Assembly (NCBI RefSeq): GCF_002964605.1 | Contig: NZ_PQDH01000001.1 | Location: forward strand, 868,001-932,000 | Source of the DNA: Vallitalea okinawensis | GTDB lineage: Bacteria; Bacillota; Clostridia; Lachnospirales; PQDH01 | Reading direction: 5' to 3' | Length of the DNA: 64,000 nucleotides | Shown here: positions 1 through 7,750 of the stretch, piece by piece | Position numbering within the stretch: position 1 is the first letter of the stretch | How the letters are laid out: every line of letters begins with the position of its first letter | Made by a program: the position numbers and the translations under genes | Notes under the pieces: model-generated | What the model saw: the letters and a program-made list of their open reading frames with translations, nothing else | Told to the model about the DNA's origin: nothing | The model's database searches: none

Positions 1-351
1 AAAGGCTAAAAAAACTGTATTGCCTATAATCAGCTGCGCTAGGAATACATTTCTTTTCTTAGCTGTCAGTTGAAGTCTGGTCAAAGCTAAGACCCCAGTA
101 CTATAAGCTAATAGATGGATTGCAATTGCAAATCCAATAATGGCTAACCCATCTGTCCATATGGAACTAGGAAACTTATATTTAGTTAGTGATAGAACTG
201 TTAGAATAGGAAGGGTTATATTCACTATTATTTTGGAAATCGTCTGGCTTGCGTTTTCAGGTAATATCTTTTTTTTCTTTGCATACATACCAATCAAAGT
301 CAATAGAACTAACATGCCAATCTGTTCTATGATAATATTGACTTGTTCCAT
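1..351 (-). CDS. AEC-family transporter, N-terminal part (cut by window edge)
   Basis: An open frame of 117 codons runs off the left edge of the window. It starts at an ATG preceded by GAGGTG. The translation is hydrophobic with about four membrane segments and carries NITLPILTVLSL near residues 45-56 and GNTVFLAF at the cut end, both typical of the auxin-efflux-carrier-like (AEC) family of organic-acid permeases. It begins 27 bases after the second DctP gene on the same strand, so it is probably the distal gene of the uronate operon. It could export or import an acidic intermediate. The family call is good; the substrate is inference. Confidence 0.8.
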   Translation of the reverse strand, partial: MEQVNIIIEQIGMLVLLTLIGMYAKKKKILPENASQTISKIIVNITLPILTVLSLTKYKFPSSIWTDGLAIIGFAIAIHLLAYSTGVLALTRLQLTAKKRNVFLAQLIIGNTVFLAF

Positions 352-378
352 TTGTAAGCACCTCTATTTCAACCCTTT

Positions 379-1407
379 CTAGTTGGTTTCTTCCACCATC
401 TCTAGAAAGGTCTCTACATTTTCTTTACCAGCGTAAACAGAAATAACATCATTCGCATATTGCATTTTTGCTTTAAATAACTCTCTGTCTGGATAGGTAA
501 TTTCCATACCTTCTTCTTCCAATTTTATAATAATTTCTGCTTCTTGTTTTTGCATTTCTTCTCGCATCCAATTGCCTGCTTTTATACTCTCTTCTCTAAT
601 GATAGTCTGTTGTTCTTTTGTTAATTGGTCCCAAACTTCCTTACTAATAATATGAACCATGGAATTATAAACGTGTTGAGTCAGGGCTAAATATGGTTGG
701 ACTTCGTATAAATTATTATGATATATAACTGCTACGGGATTTTCTTGTCCATCAACGACTCCTTGTTTAAGGGACATATAAGTTTCTGGGAAAGCGATCT
801 TAGTTACATTAGCACCTAGAGCTTCCATAGCTGATTGCAGTTGAATTTCTGGTGGTGTTCGAAGTCTCATACCTTCAACATCCTCAGGCCTATTAATGGG
901 TCTTAGATTGTTAGTAATATTTCTAAAACCGTACTCCCAATTAGACAAGAAAATAAGACCTTGCTTCTCTAGATCACCTTCAACCCATTCCTTAAATGGT
1001 CCATCTAGCACCTTATAAGCATGTTCATAATCTTTGAAAGCAAAGGGAATCATGACTGTAGAGAACTTTTTTGAATATTTATCTAGAGCCCCTTGTGTTG
1101 GTAAGCTCATGTCAATAGCTCCTACAATATTTTGTTCCAGCATTTCTGGTGGTGAACCTAATTGGTTGTCAGGAAATACAGTCACTTTGATGCTACCATT
1201 GGTTCTTGATTCAACAGCTTCTGCAAACTTCTGAGCAGCAATATTACCAGGATGGTCCTTAGCAGCATAATGACCTAATTTCATCTCTATAACTTCTATA
1301 GGCTCTTTTACCTGATCTATTTCAGATTCCTTTTCGGATACACATCCTCCCAGACTAAAGGTACTTATAATTGTCAACCAGCATAATACTAAGAATAATT
1401 TGTTCAA
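379..1407 (-). CDS. TRAP transporter solute-binding lipoprotein, second DctP paralogue
   Basis: This is an extracytoplasmic DctP-type receptor that would capture an organic acid and pass it to the DctQM permease. A signal peptide with lipobox LGGC (residues 19-22) predicts lipidation. The body has typical DctP stretches such as GSPPEMLEQN, MRLRTPPEIQ and LKQGVVDGQENP. I place the start at a TTG because GGGAGGGTGG lies seven bases before it; a further in-frame TTG eleven codons upstream lacks this spacing. The protein closely resembles the DctP at 5824-6903, so one permease pair probably has two receptors. It sits at the end of the kdu operon, before the AEC carrier. Confidence 0.9.
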   Translation of the reverse strand: MNKLFLVLCWLTIISTFSLGGCVSEKESEIDQVKEPIEVIEMKLGHYAAKDHPGNIAAQKFAEAVESRTNGSIKVTVFPDNQLGSPPEMLEQNIVGAIDMSLPTQGALDKYSKKFSTVMIPFAFKDYEHAYKVLDGPFKEWVEGDLEKQGLIFLSNWEYGFRNITNNLRPINRPEDVEGMRLRTPPEIQLQSAMEALGANVTKIAFPETYMSLKQGVVDGQENPVAVIYHNNLYEVQPYLALTQHVYNSMVHIISKEVWDQLTKEQQTIIREESIKAGNWMREEMQKQEAEIIIKLEEEGMEITYPDRELFKAKMQYANDVISVYAGKENVETFLEMVEETN

Positions 1408-1563
1408 AATTATTCCACCCTCCCCCAAAATCTCTATCAATCCCCATTGAATAGTAACAAGTTATCATACCCTCTTCATACTTTTATCATATCATATTTA
1501 CAATAATTAGACACGTTTTTCTAATGGAAATAAGACAGTAAACTACTGTCTCATTTCAGCTAA

Positions 1564-2292
1564 TTACCTGATCCATGCACCACCATTAACATCAATGTTT
1601 TCCCCGTTTAAGAAATCATTTTCTATACACAGTTTAATTGCTGATACTATATGCTTTGGTTCACCGTTCTTCTTCAATGGGTTACCACTAGCCCAAGCAT
1701 CCATTTGCTCAGGAGTGGATACTTTCTTATGGAATGGGGTATCAATGACTCCTGGCGATACAGTATTTGTTCTAATCTCAGGGGCTAATTCTTTAGAAAG
1801 CCCTCTTGTAAAGACATCAACAGCTCCTTTTGCTGCACCGTACATGGTTGCACCTGCAGCACCATGGCGAATAACAATGGAGGAAATGTTGACGATATTG
1901 GGATCTGTACCTTTTCTAAGTAATGGTATGGCTAATGATGTAATCTTAAATAGTGAAAAAGCATTCAACGTAAATACCTCTTCCATTAATGACCACTCTA
2001 ATGCATCAGCTGCTTGTCGTCTAACTAATCCACCAGCATTGTTTATTAATACATCCAAATAATCCGTTTTTTCTTTTATAGCTTCTATCAAAGCCTGACA
2101 ATTTTCCTCTGTAGTAATATCACACTGAATGATTTGTGCTGTTCCACCAAGTGCTTCTACCTCGTCTGCTACTTTCATTGCCGCTTCTTTGGATGAATTG
2201 TACACCAAAAACAACTCATTTCCTTTAGCCAGATCTCTTGCTGCTTCTGCACCAATACCAGTACTAGCCCCTGTTAATAAAATCTTCTTCAA
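1564..2292 (-). CDS. SDR-family oxidoreductase
   Basis: This classical short-chain dehydrogenase has 242 residues. TGASTGIG near the N-terminus binds the dinucleotide, NNAG follows at about residue 86, and the catalytic Y-x3-K appears as YGAAK. The start is a TTG preceded by AGGAGG eight bases away. It lies 12 bases after kduD in the same operon, so a role as a second reductase for a keto-deoxy uronate intermediate (for example DEH or 5-keto sugar reduction) is reasonable. The sequence is only distantly like KduD and could equally be annotated as FabG-like. The substrate is inference from context. Confidence 0.85.
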   Translation of the reverse strand: MKKILLTGASTGIGAEAARDLAKGNELFLVYNSSKEAAMKVADEVEALGGTAQIIQCDITTEENCQALIEAIKEKTDYLDVLINNAGGLVRRQAADALEWSLMEEVFTLNAFSLFKITSLAIPLLRKGTDPNIVNISSIVIRHGAAGATMYGAAKGAVDVFTRGLSKELAPEIRTNTVSPGVIDTPFHKKVSTPEQMDAWASGNPLKKNGEPKHIVSAIKLCIENDFLNGENIDVNGGAWIR

Positions 2293-2304
2293 TTTGATAA
2301 CCTC

Positions 2305-3066
2305 CTATCTTGCTAACCATCCACCATCAACAGCTACTGTATAACCGTTGATATAATTAGCTGCTTCTGATGCCAAAAATACGGCTGGTCCAGCTACATC
2401 TTTTGGATCTCCCCATCTATTTGCTGTTATTCTATCTAAAATTGCTTTATTTCTATCTACATCTGCTCTTAATGCAGCAGTATTATTGGTTGCCATATAA
2501 CCTGGAGCGATAGCATTAATGTTAATGTTGTATTGAGCCCATTCATTGGCTAATGCTTTCGTAATTCCCATAACAGCACTTTTGCTAGCTGTATAGGATG
2601 GCACTCGAATGCCACCTTGGAAGGAAAGCATGGAAGCAATATTAATGATTTTGCCGCCAGTACCTTGCTTTATAAATTGTTTGGCAACTCTTTGTGAAAA
2701 GAAAAATAAGGTTTTTATATTGATGCTCATTACGTCATCCCAATCCTTTTCAGTAAAATCTATAGCATCTTCTCTTCGAATGATCCCTGCATTATTAATG
2801 AGAATATCAACCTTACCATACTTCTTTACAACTGCATCTATAATACTATCTATTGGCTCCGTGGTTAATAAGTTAGCCTTGATTCCTAAATAGCTTCTAC
2901 CAAGCTTTTCTACTAATGCTTTTGTTTCATCTGCTTCAACATAGTCTACACCTACAATATCAGCTCCAGCTTCTGCAAGACCTACAGTCATCCCTTGACC
3001 AAGTCCAGTGCTGCAACCAGTTACGATAGCTACTTTACCTTCTAAACTAAACTGTTTTAAAATCAT
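2305..3066 (-). CDS. kduD: 2-dehydro-3-deoxy-D-gluconate 5-dehydrogenase / 2-deoxy-D-gluconate 3-dehydrogenase
   Basis: KduD reduces 3-deoxy-D-glycero-2,5-hexodiulosonate to 2-keto-3-deoxygluconate in the cytoplasm, the step after KduI. At 253 residues it has the usual length. The sequence shows TGCSTGLGQG, NNAGIIRR, the catalytic SYTASK, and the strongly KduD-like stretch GYMATNNTAALRAD followed by RWGDPKD and a C-terminal VDGGWLAR. It starts at an ATG behind AGGAGG, ten bases after kduI. The adjacency to kduI makes the specific name much safer than generic SDR. Confidence 0.93.
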   Translation of the reverse strand: MILKQFSLEGKVAIVTGCSTGLGQGMTVGLAEAGADIVGVDYVEADETKALVEKLGRSYLGIKANLLTTEPIDSIIDAVVKKYGKVDILINNAGIIRREDAIDFTEKDWDDVMSINIKTLFFFSQRVAKQFIKQGTGGKIINIASMLSFQGGIRVPSYTASKSAVMGITKALANEWAQYNININAIAPGYMATNNTAALRADVDRNKAILDRITANRWGDPKDVAGPAVFLASEAANYINGYTVAVDGGWLAR

Positions 3067-3075
3067 AATAGCCTC

Positions 3076-3918
3076 CTATCTCATGGTCTTCATATCCACA
3101 TGATCCATATCGTCAAAAGTCTGATTCTCACCAACCATTCCCCAGATAAATGTATAAGCCTGGGTACCACATCCTGAATGAATGGACCAGCTAGGAGAAA
3201 TAACCGCTTCTTCATTGCGAACAACAATATGTCTTGTCTCTGATGGTTCACCCATGTAATGGAATACAGCACTTTCTTCTGATAAATCACAGTACATATA
3301 AACTTCCATTCTTCTTTCATGAGTGTGACAAGGCATGGTATTCCATACATTACCTTCTTCTAACTTGGTTAATCCCATGGATAATTGGCAACTCTGCATT
3401 ACTTCTGGATGAATGTATTGAAAAATAGTTCGCTTATTCGAATATTTCCTATCACCAATAAGTACTTGCTTCGCCTTCGTCATATCAATATGAACATTTG
3501 GATAGGTCCTATGAGCTGGAGCACTTAGAGCATAGAATTTAGCTGGATTACCACTGTCATCACTACCAAAGACGATATCTTTTGCACCCATTCCAATGTA
3601 TAAACCATCTCTTGGATTCAACTCATACTCTGTCCCATCTACTGTAACAGTTCCCTTACCACCGATGTTGATCATACCTAACTCTCTTCGCTCTAAGAAA
3701 TAAGTTGTTCCTAGATTTTTCATGGTATCTATGTCATCATGGATGGAAATCTCTTTATCTGCCGGACAGAAACCCATGGTTATAATGCGATCAATATGAC
3801 TATATACTCTCTTGACAGTATCTTTCGTAAATAAACCGCTAATCAAAAACTCTTCTCTTAATCGATCCGTTGTATAATGCTTTGCATCTTTTGAATTTGA
3901 TGGTTCTCTAATAATCAT
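3076..3918 (-). CDS. kduI: 5-dehydro-4-deoxy-D-glucuronate isomerase
   Basis: KduI isomerises 5-keto-4-deoxyuronate to 3-deoxy-2,5-hexodiulosonate in unsaturated-uronate catabolism. The 280-residue length is standard. The cupin metal-binding segment reads [15 protein letters not shown] (about residues 193-207) and the later [24 protein letters not shown] region supplies the last ligand; both are hallmark KduI segments. The ATG follows AAGGAGG at six bases, and the gene overlaps the end of dctQ by 11 bases, indicating translational coupling with the transporter. Uptake and first metabolism of the uronate are therefore co-expressed. Confidence 0.96.
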   Translation of the reverse strand: MIIREPSNSKDAKHYTTDRLREEFLISGLFTKDTVKRVYSHIDRIITMGFCPADKEISIHDDIDTMKNLGTTYFLERRELGMINIGGKGTVTVDGTEYELNPRDGLYIGMGAKDIVFGSDDSGNPAKFYALSAPAHRTYPNVHIDMTKAKQVLIGDRKYSNKRTIFQYIHPEVMQSCQLSMGLTKLEEGNVWNTMPCHTHERRMEVYMYCDLSEESAVFHYMGEPSETRHIVVRNEEAVISPSWSIHSGCGTQAYTFIWGMVGENQTFDDMDHVDMKTMR

Positions 3919-4423
3919 TGTAAGCCTCCTTACTTCTCAAGTCTTTTCCAAACAGCAATGCTGTATAAATGATGATATCCTTGAATGCATAGATAGCCAT
4001 AACAGCTGCTGATAATGGAAGACATAAATAAAAAACTTTTCGTGATATTTTAAATATGGGCGACCACGCTGTAGCGCGTGCAATTAAATCCATACTGAAC
4101 CAGAATAAGAATAATACAAAAATAAGACCTAGTATATTAATTCCCAGTTCAACAAAGTACTCTATTTTCGTATTAGAATACTTCTCTACTATAAAATCAA
4201 TTCTTGAATGATCTCTCCTCTTCCATAGAAAAGCTGCACCAAAAAAGCTTAAATAAGCAAATGACAATTCTACAATCTCATCAAACCATCCCATGGAGTA
4301 AACAGGAACAAATCGAAAGAACACGTTAAGAGACAGAAGAATAAATAGAGTAATGAGACATATTAAAGTGATACTCTTCAGAGACGCATCGATTACTTTA
4401 TCAATCTTTGCTAATATATTCAT
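3908..4423 (-). CDS. dctQ: TRAP transporter small permease DctQ
   Basis: This four-helix membrane subunit of a tripartite ATP-independent periplasmic transporter has 171 residues. Helices lie at about 16-34, 48-65, 90-112 and 132-152, and the [16 protein letters not shown] region with the following [18 protein letters not shown] is typical of DctQ. The ATG is preceded by GGAGGT. Its 3' end overlaps kduI, and dctM lies 27 bases upstream, so the order is P-M-Q rather than the more usual P-Q-M. The substrate is probably an unsaturated or keto uronate, judging by the neighbours. Confidence 0.92.
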   Translation of the reverse strand: MNILAKIDKVIDASLKSITLICLITLFILLSLNVFFRFVPVYSMGWFDEIVELSFAYLSFFGAAFLWKRRDHSRIDFIVEKYSNTKIEYFVELGINILGLIFVLFLFWFSMDLIARATAWSPIFKISRKVFYLCLPLSAAVMAIYAFKDIIIYTALLFGKDLRSKEAYNDY

Positions 4424-4450
4424 TTAAAATAACCTCCAACTGTCACACTA

Positions 4451-5731
4451 CTAACCAAATATACTTGGTAGAATGAGAGAAATTTGTGGTATAAATGCTA
4501 CTGATAATAACACTAAGAAGATTCCTAGCATATAAGGCAATACTTCTTTACTCAAAGCACCGACTTTCACATCACTGATACTAGCCACTGCATAAAGGCA
4601 CATACCTACTGGTGGAGATAGCAACCCAATCATAGATGCAAGAATCATGATGACTCCAAATTGAATAGGGTCGACACCTAGTTGAAGAATAATAGGCATG
4701 AAAATCGGTATGGTAATCAGTAACACTGCAATGCCTTCCAAGAAACAACCTAGTACAACAAGGATCATAATGATGATTAATAAAATAATGTACTTATTAT
4801 CACTAATAGAGGTAAGTCCTCGAATGATTCCTTCTGGTATCTTCAGATAGGTTAATAACCATCCAAAGAATCCTGCTGCTGATATGATAAACATGACCTT
4901 GACTGTATGTACCACAGTATTGGTAAGTATTTTTATTAAGTCCTTCAATTTTATTTCTTTATACACAAGCCCACCTAAGATCATGGCATAAATACAAGCT
5001 ATAATAGCTGCTTCAGTTGCTGTAAACCAGCCACTTAAGATACCTCCAATGATAATGATGGGGGTCATCAAAGGTAGAATAGCCTTTTTAAAAGCCTCTA
5101 GACGAATTGATAAAGGCTTTTTTTCTTGCCTTGGATAATTTCTTTTACGGGATACAAAATAAACAGCAAAACACATGGTTACTGCCATTAAAATACCAGG
5201 TATAAAACCTGCTAAAAATAAGCTTCCTACGGAAACACCGGTCATTGCACCGTATATAACAAAAGGAATACTCGGTGGTATAACTGGTCCAATGGTGGAT
5301 GACGCAGCTGTAATAGCTGCTGAAAATTGCTTGTCATAGCCGCTATCTGTCATGGCTTTTATTTCAATCATACCTAACCCTGCTGCATCTGCAACAGCAG
5401 CACCTGACATTCCCGAGAAGATAACACTGGCAAGTATATTAACCTGCCCAAGCCCTCCCCAAACATGCCCTACGCAGGACTCTGCAAAATCAAATATCTT
5501 CTTGGTTATGCCTCCAGTGTTCATTAGATTACCTGCTAAAATGAAAAAAGGTATGGCAAGTAACGTAAAACCAGTTGTAGAAGAATACATCCTTTGAGCC
5601 ATCATGAGTAAATTCTGTCCTTCGCCTAATGCAATGAAAGCACCAATTGATGTAATTCCCAAACTTACTGCAATGGGTACACCCAGTAGTATCAATCCCA
5701 CTAACACGATAAAAATTAAGAATGCTATCAA
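4451..5731 (-). CDS. dctM: TRAP transporter large permease DctM
   Basis: This is the ion-coupled transport subunit, 426 residues with about 12 membrane segments. PFFILAGNLMNTGGITKK, FSGMSGAAVADAAGLG and STIGPVIPPSIPFVIYG are characteristic DctM segments, and GLLSPPVGMCLYAVASI lies towards the C-terminus. The start is TTG with AGGTG six bases upstream. A perfect hairpin separates it from the upstream receptor gene, a layout that could lower permease relative to receptor expression. With DctQ and one of the two DctP receptors it should form the complete uronate importer. Confidence 0.94.
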   Translation of the reverse strand: MIAFLIFIVLVGLILLGVPIAVSLGITSIGAFIALGEGQNLLMMAQRMYSSTTGFTLLAIPFFILAGNLMNTGGITKKIFDFAESCVGHVWGGLGQVNILASVIFSGMSGAAVADAAGLGMIEIKAMTDSGYDKQFSAAITAASSTIGPVIPPSIPFVIYGAMTGVSVGSLFLAGFIPGILMAVTMCFAVYFVSRKRNYPRQEKKPLSIRLEAFKKAILPLMTPIIIIGGILSGWFTATEAAIIACIYAMILGGLVYKEIKLKDLIKILTNTVVHTVKVMFIISAAGFFGWLLTYLKIPEGIIRGLTSISDNKYIILLIIIMILVVLGCFLEGIAVLLITIPIFMPIILQLGVDPIQFGVIMILASMIGLLSPPVGMCLYAVASISDVKVGALSKEVLPYMLGIFLVLLSVAFIPQISLILPSIFG

Positions 5732-5773
5732 TTATTTCACCTACTTGTTTGATCATTTAAGTTATTATTAATT

Positions 5774-5802
5774 GATCAATGCGACTAATTGTCGCATTGA
5801 TC
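5774..5802 (-). promoter_or_regulatory. Perfect hairpin between dctP and dctM
   Basis: A 12-bp perfect stem (GATCAATGCGAC and its complement) with a five-base loop lies 22 bases after the dctP stop and 43 bases before the dctM start. There is no T-run on the minus strand, so it is more likely an mRNA-stability or processing element than a full terminator. A similar hairpin sits between receptor and permease of the ABC operon at 19548-19585. Confidence 0.7.
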
Positions 5803-5823
5803 CGATTTATATCTTGATTCTAT

Positions 5824-6903
5824 TTATTGATTGTCTTCGCACATTTTTAAGAATGCATCAACATTTTCTTGACCTGCATAATCAGCGATTGCATCATAAG
5901 CTGGTTGCATTTGATCTTTAAATAATGATCTGTCAGGATAAGTAACTTTCATACCTTCTGCTTCTAACTTGCTGATTAATTCTTGATCTTGTTCTTGCAT
6001 CATGGTACGCATTTTATTACCTGCATTAATACTTTCTTCCTTCACAATGGCTTGTTGCTCTTCAGTTAGAGTATCCCATGTCTTTTTGCTCATAACGTTA
6101 ACCATAGAGTTATAAACATGTTGTGTAATGGCTAAATTGTCTTGTGCTTCAAATAGATTATTGTAGTAGATAACGGATAATGGGTTTTCCTGTCCGTCAA
6201 CAACACCTTGCTTCAAAGACATGATTAATTCACTGAATGCAATTTGTGTTACATTAGCACCTAAAGCTTCCATAGCTGCCTGTAATTGAACTTCTGGTGG
6301 TGTTCTAAGTTTAAGACCTACTACATCATCAGGTGAGTTAATCTCACGCTGATTATTGGTAATATTTCTAAATCCCCAATCCCAGTTAGATAAGAATACC
6401 AAACCTTGAGCTTCTAAATCTGGTGATGCCCATTCCATGAAAGGACCATCTAAAACTTTATAAACATGGTCATAATCATTGAATACAAATGGCATCATAA
6501 CCGTTGCAAACTTTTGTGAATACTTGCTTAAATGACCTTGAGTTGGTAAGCTCATATCAAGGGCTCCAAGGATATTTTGCTCTAATACTTCATCTGGGCT
6601 TCCTAACATATTGGCTGGATAAACTTCGATAACAACTTGACCTTCTGTTCTCTCTTCAACCTTTTCAGCAAATTCATTAGCCGCGATATCAGCTGGGTGT
6701 CCTGCTTCTGCATAATGTGCTAACTTAATAATTATTGGATCTGATACTGGTTCAGCTGCTGGCTCTTCTGCTTTCTTTTCAGTTTCCTCTGTACTTGCTG
6801 CTGTTTTTTCTGATGCAGGCTTTTCTTCTGCACCACATCCAACAAAACTTATTAACATGACTACTGCTAATACTAAACTCATGATCTTTTTCATTTTTAA
6901 CAT
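5824..6903 (-). CDS. dctP: TRAP transporter solute-binding lipoprotein DctP
   Basis: This is the primary extracytoplasmic receptor of the uronate TRAP system, 359 residues. The signal peptide ends in FVGC (residues 20-23), followed by a Glu/Ala/Lys-rich linker. Body segments such as GSPDEVLEQN, LKLRTPPEVQ and LKQGVVDGQENP identify the DctP family, and most of them recur in the paralogue at 379-1407. The ATG at 6903 has GGGGAG at a good distance; a second Met at residue 4 is also possible. It lies downstream of the KdgF-like cupin and upstream of dctM, from which a stem-loop separates it. Confidence 0.94.
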   Translation of the reverse strand: MLKMKKIMSLVLAVVMLISFVGCGAEEKPASEKTAASTEETEKKAEEPAAEPVSDPIIIKLAHYAEAGHPADIAANEFAEKVEERTEGQVVIEVYPANMLGSPDEVLEQNILGALDMSLPTQGHLSKYSQKFATVMMPFVFNDYDHVYKVLDGPFMEWASPDLEAQGLVFLSNWDWGFRNITNNQREINSPDDVVGLKLRTPPEVQLQAAMEALGANVTQIAFSELIMSLKQGVVDGQENPLSVIYYNNLFEAQDNLAITQHVYNSMVNVMSKKTWDTLTEEQQAIVKEESINAGNKMRTMMQEQDQELISKLEAEGMKVTYPDRSLFKDQMQPAYDAIADYAGQENVDAFLKMCEDNQ

Positions 6904-6956
6904 TTTGTTTCTCCCCCTATATAAGTTTCTAAATTATATATAGCAAAATAAAATGA

Positions 6957-7361
6957 TTACTTTTTCTTTGGATAAACCCCATTCTCATCTGGATAAGTAC
7001 CTTGCTCCTTCATTAATTCAACATGTGATACGCGAGGTGGTGCAAATATATCAATTGCTTTAATACCTGTTGGTGTATGTCCTCCATGTGGTACTCCTGG
7101 TGGATGTACGCAAACGTCTCCAGCTGTCATCCTTATTTTCTTACCACCTACCTCATGCTCCTCAATACCTTCGAGAACGATCATAATTTGTTCTGCGTCA
7201 TGGGTATGTATTGGAAAAGTTGCTCCCTCTGGTACTTCAATAAAACTCACCATTAGATTGTCACCAACTAAAAACTTAGTCGTAATATTTTCTTCAGGTA
7301 CAATAACTGTATCTGGTAAATCCTCAATGCTGTATACATATTGTTTGTTGTTTTCTGACAT
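6957..7361 (-). CDS. Small cupin protein, KdgF-like (unsaturated uronate ring opening)
   Basis: This 134-residue single-cupin protein has motif 1 as HTHDAEQIMIVLEG and motif 2 as GDVCVHPPGVPHGGHT, so the metal ligands His, His, Glu and His are all present. KdgF proteins convert unsaturated galacturonate or mannuronate into the linear keto form used by KduI, and this gene heads the operon containing kduI and kduD, which supports the role. I take the ATG at 7361 because AAGGAGGG stands eight bases before it; a longer frame to 7397 would include that ribosome-binding site in coding sequence. Other small cupins look alike, so the function is inference from fold plus context. Confidence 0.8.
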   Translation of the reverse strand: MSENNKQYVYSIEDLPDTVIVPEENITTKFLVGDNLMVSFIEVPEGATFPIHTHDAEQIMIVLEGIEEHEVGGKKIRMTAGDVCVHPPGVPHGGHTPTGIKAIDIFAPPRVSHVELMKEQGTYPDENGVYPKKK

Positions 7362-7690
7362 GTTACATGCCCTCCTTTTTAAGTTGTTGCTTGGCATCTC
7401 AAGTGCCTTGCGTACTTTAATGCTGACATGATTTGAGCCCCTTTTCTAGCATCCCTTTTTATACAGTCATTGACCTTTTTTAATATGACAGCTTTAAAAA
7501 ACCCTTGTTTTAAGGGCTTTCTATGGCTCAACCATCTTTTTTTGCAACACCCATCATTATTTATCATCTAGCCATTTACAAGAAAAGTATGGTTCCTTGC
7601 TTGATTATTTCGTGTAGCGAAATATATCAAAAGTAATGAGGTTCGATGCCTAATTACCTTTATAAGCAAAACGCAGTACTTTCCTACACT
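7362..7690 (-). promoter_or_regulatory. Leader/promoter region of the uronate operon
   Basis: No convincing gene lies in this 329-base stretch. It must hold the promoter of the kdgF-dctP-dctM-dctQ-kduI-kduD operon. On the minus strand a short terminator-like hairpin (CCCTT, AAAAC loop, AAGGG, then six T) occurs at 7496-7516, inside the likely leader, so weak attenuation is possible. A small open frame at 7379-7567 has no good ribosome-binding site and is probably chance. Confidence 0.4.
7602..7629. promoter_or_regulatory. Operator-like palindrome upstream of the uronate operon
   Basis: TATTTCG and CGAAATA form a 7-bp perfect inverted repeat around TGTAG (7606-7624), extended by TGAT on the left and ATCA on the right with a one-base offset. 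It lies about 245 bases upstream of the kdgF-like start. A repressor or activator site is a reasonable guess; the binding protein is unknown. Confidence 0.4.
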
Positions 7691-7737
7691 AAAATACAAA
7701 AAAGCTTTACTCTGCATTTATACAAAGTAAAGCTTTT
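7691..7737 (-). terminator. Rho-independent terminator of the membrane AraC gene
   Basis: An 11-bp perfect stem (AAAAGCTTTAC with GTAAAGCTTTT) with a 16-base loop is followed on the minus strand by a T-rich tail, 14 bases after the stop of the gene at 7751. Confidence 0.85.
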
Positions 7738-7750
7738 GTTAGTTGATTAT

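Noticed and set aside
1595-2062. A 155-codon open frame on the plus strand inside the SDR gene
   Set aside because: It is the antisense shadow of a well-supported minus-strand SDR gene and has no ribosome-binding site or recognisable protein sequence.
7379-7567. A 62-codon minus-strand frame in the uronate operon leader
   Set aside because: No ribosome-binding site, biased composition, and it covers the ribosome-binding site of the kdgF-like gene.
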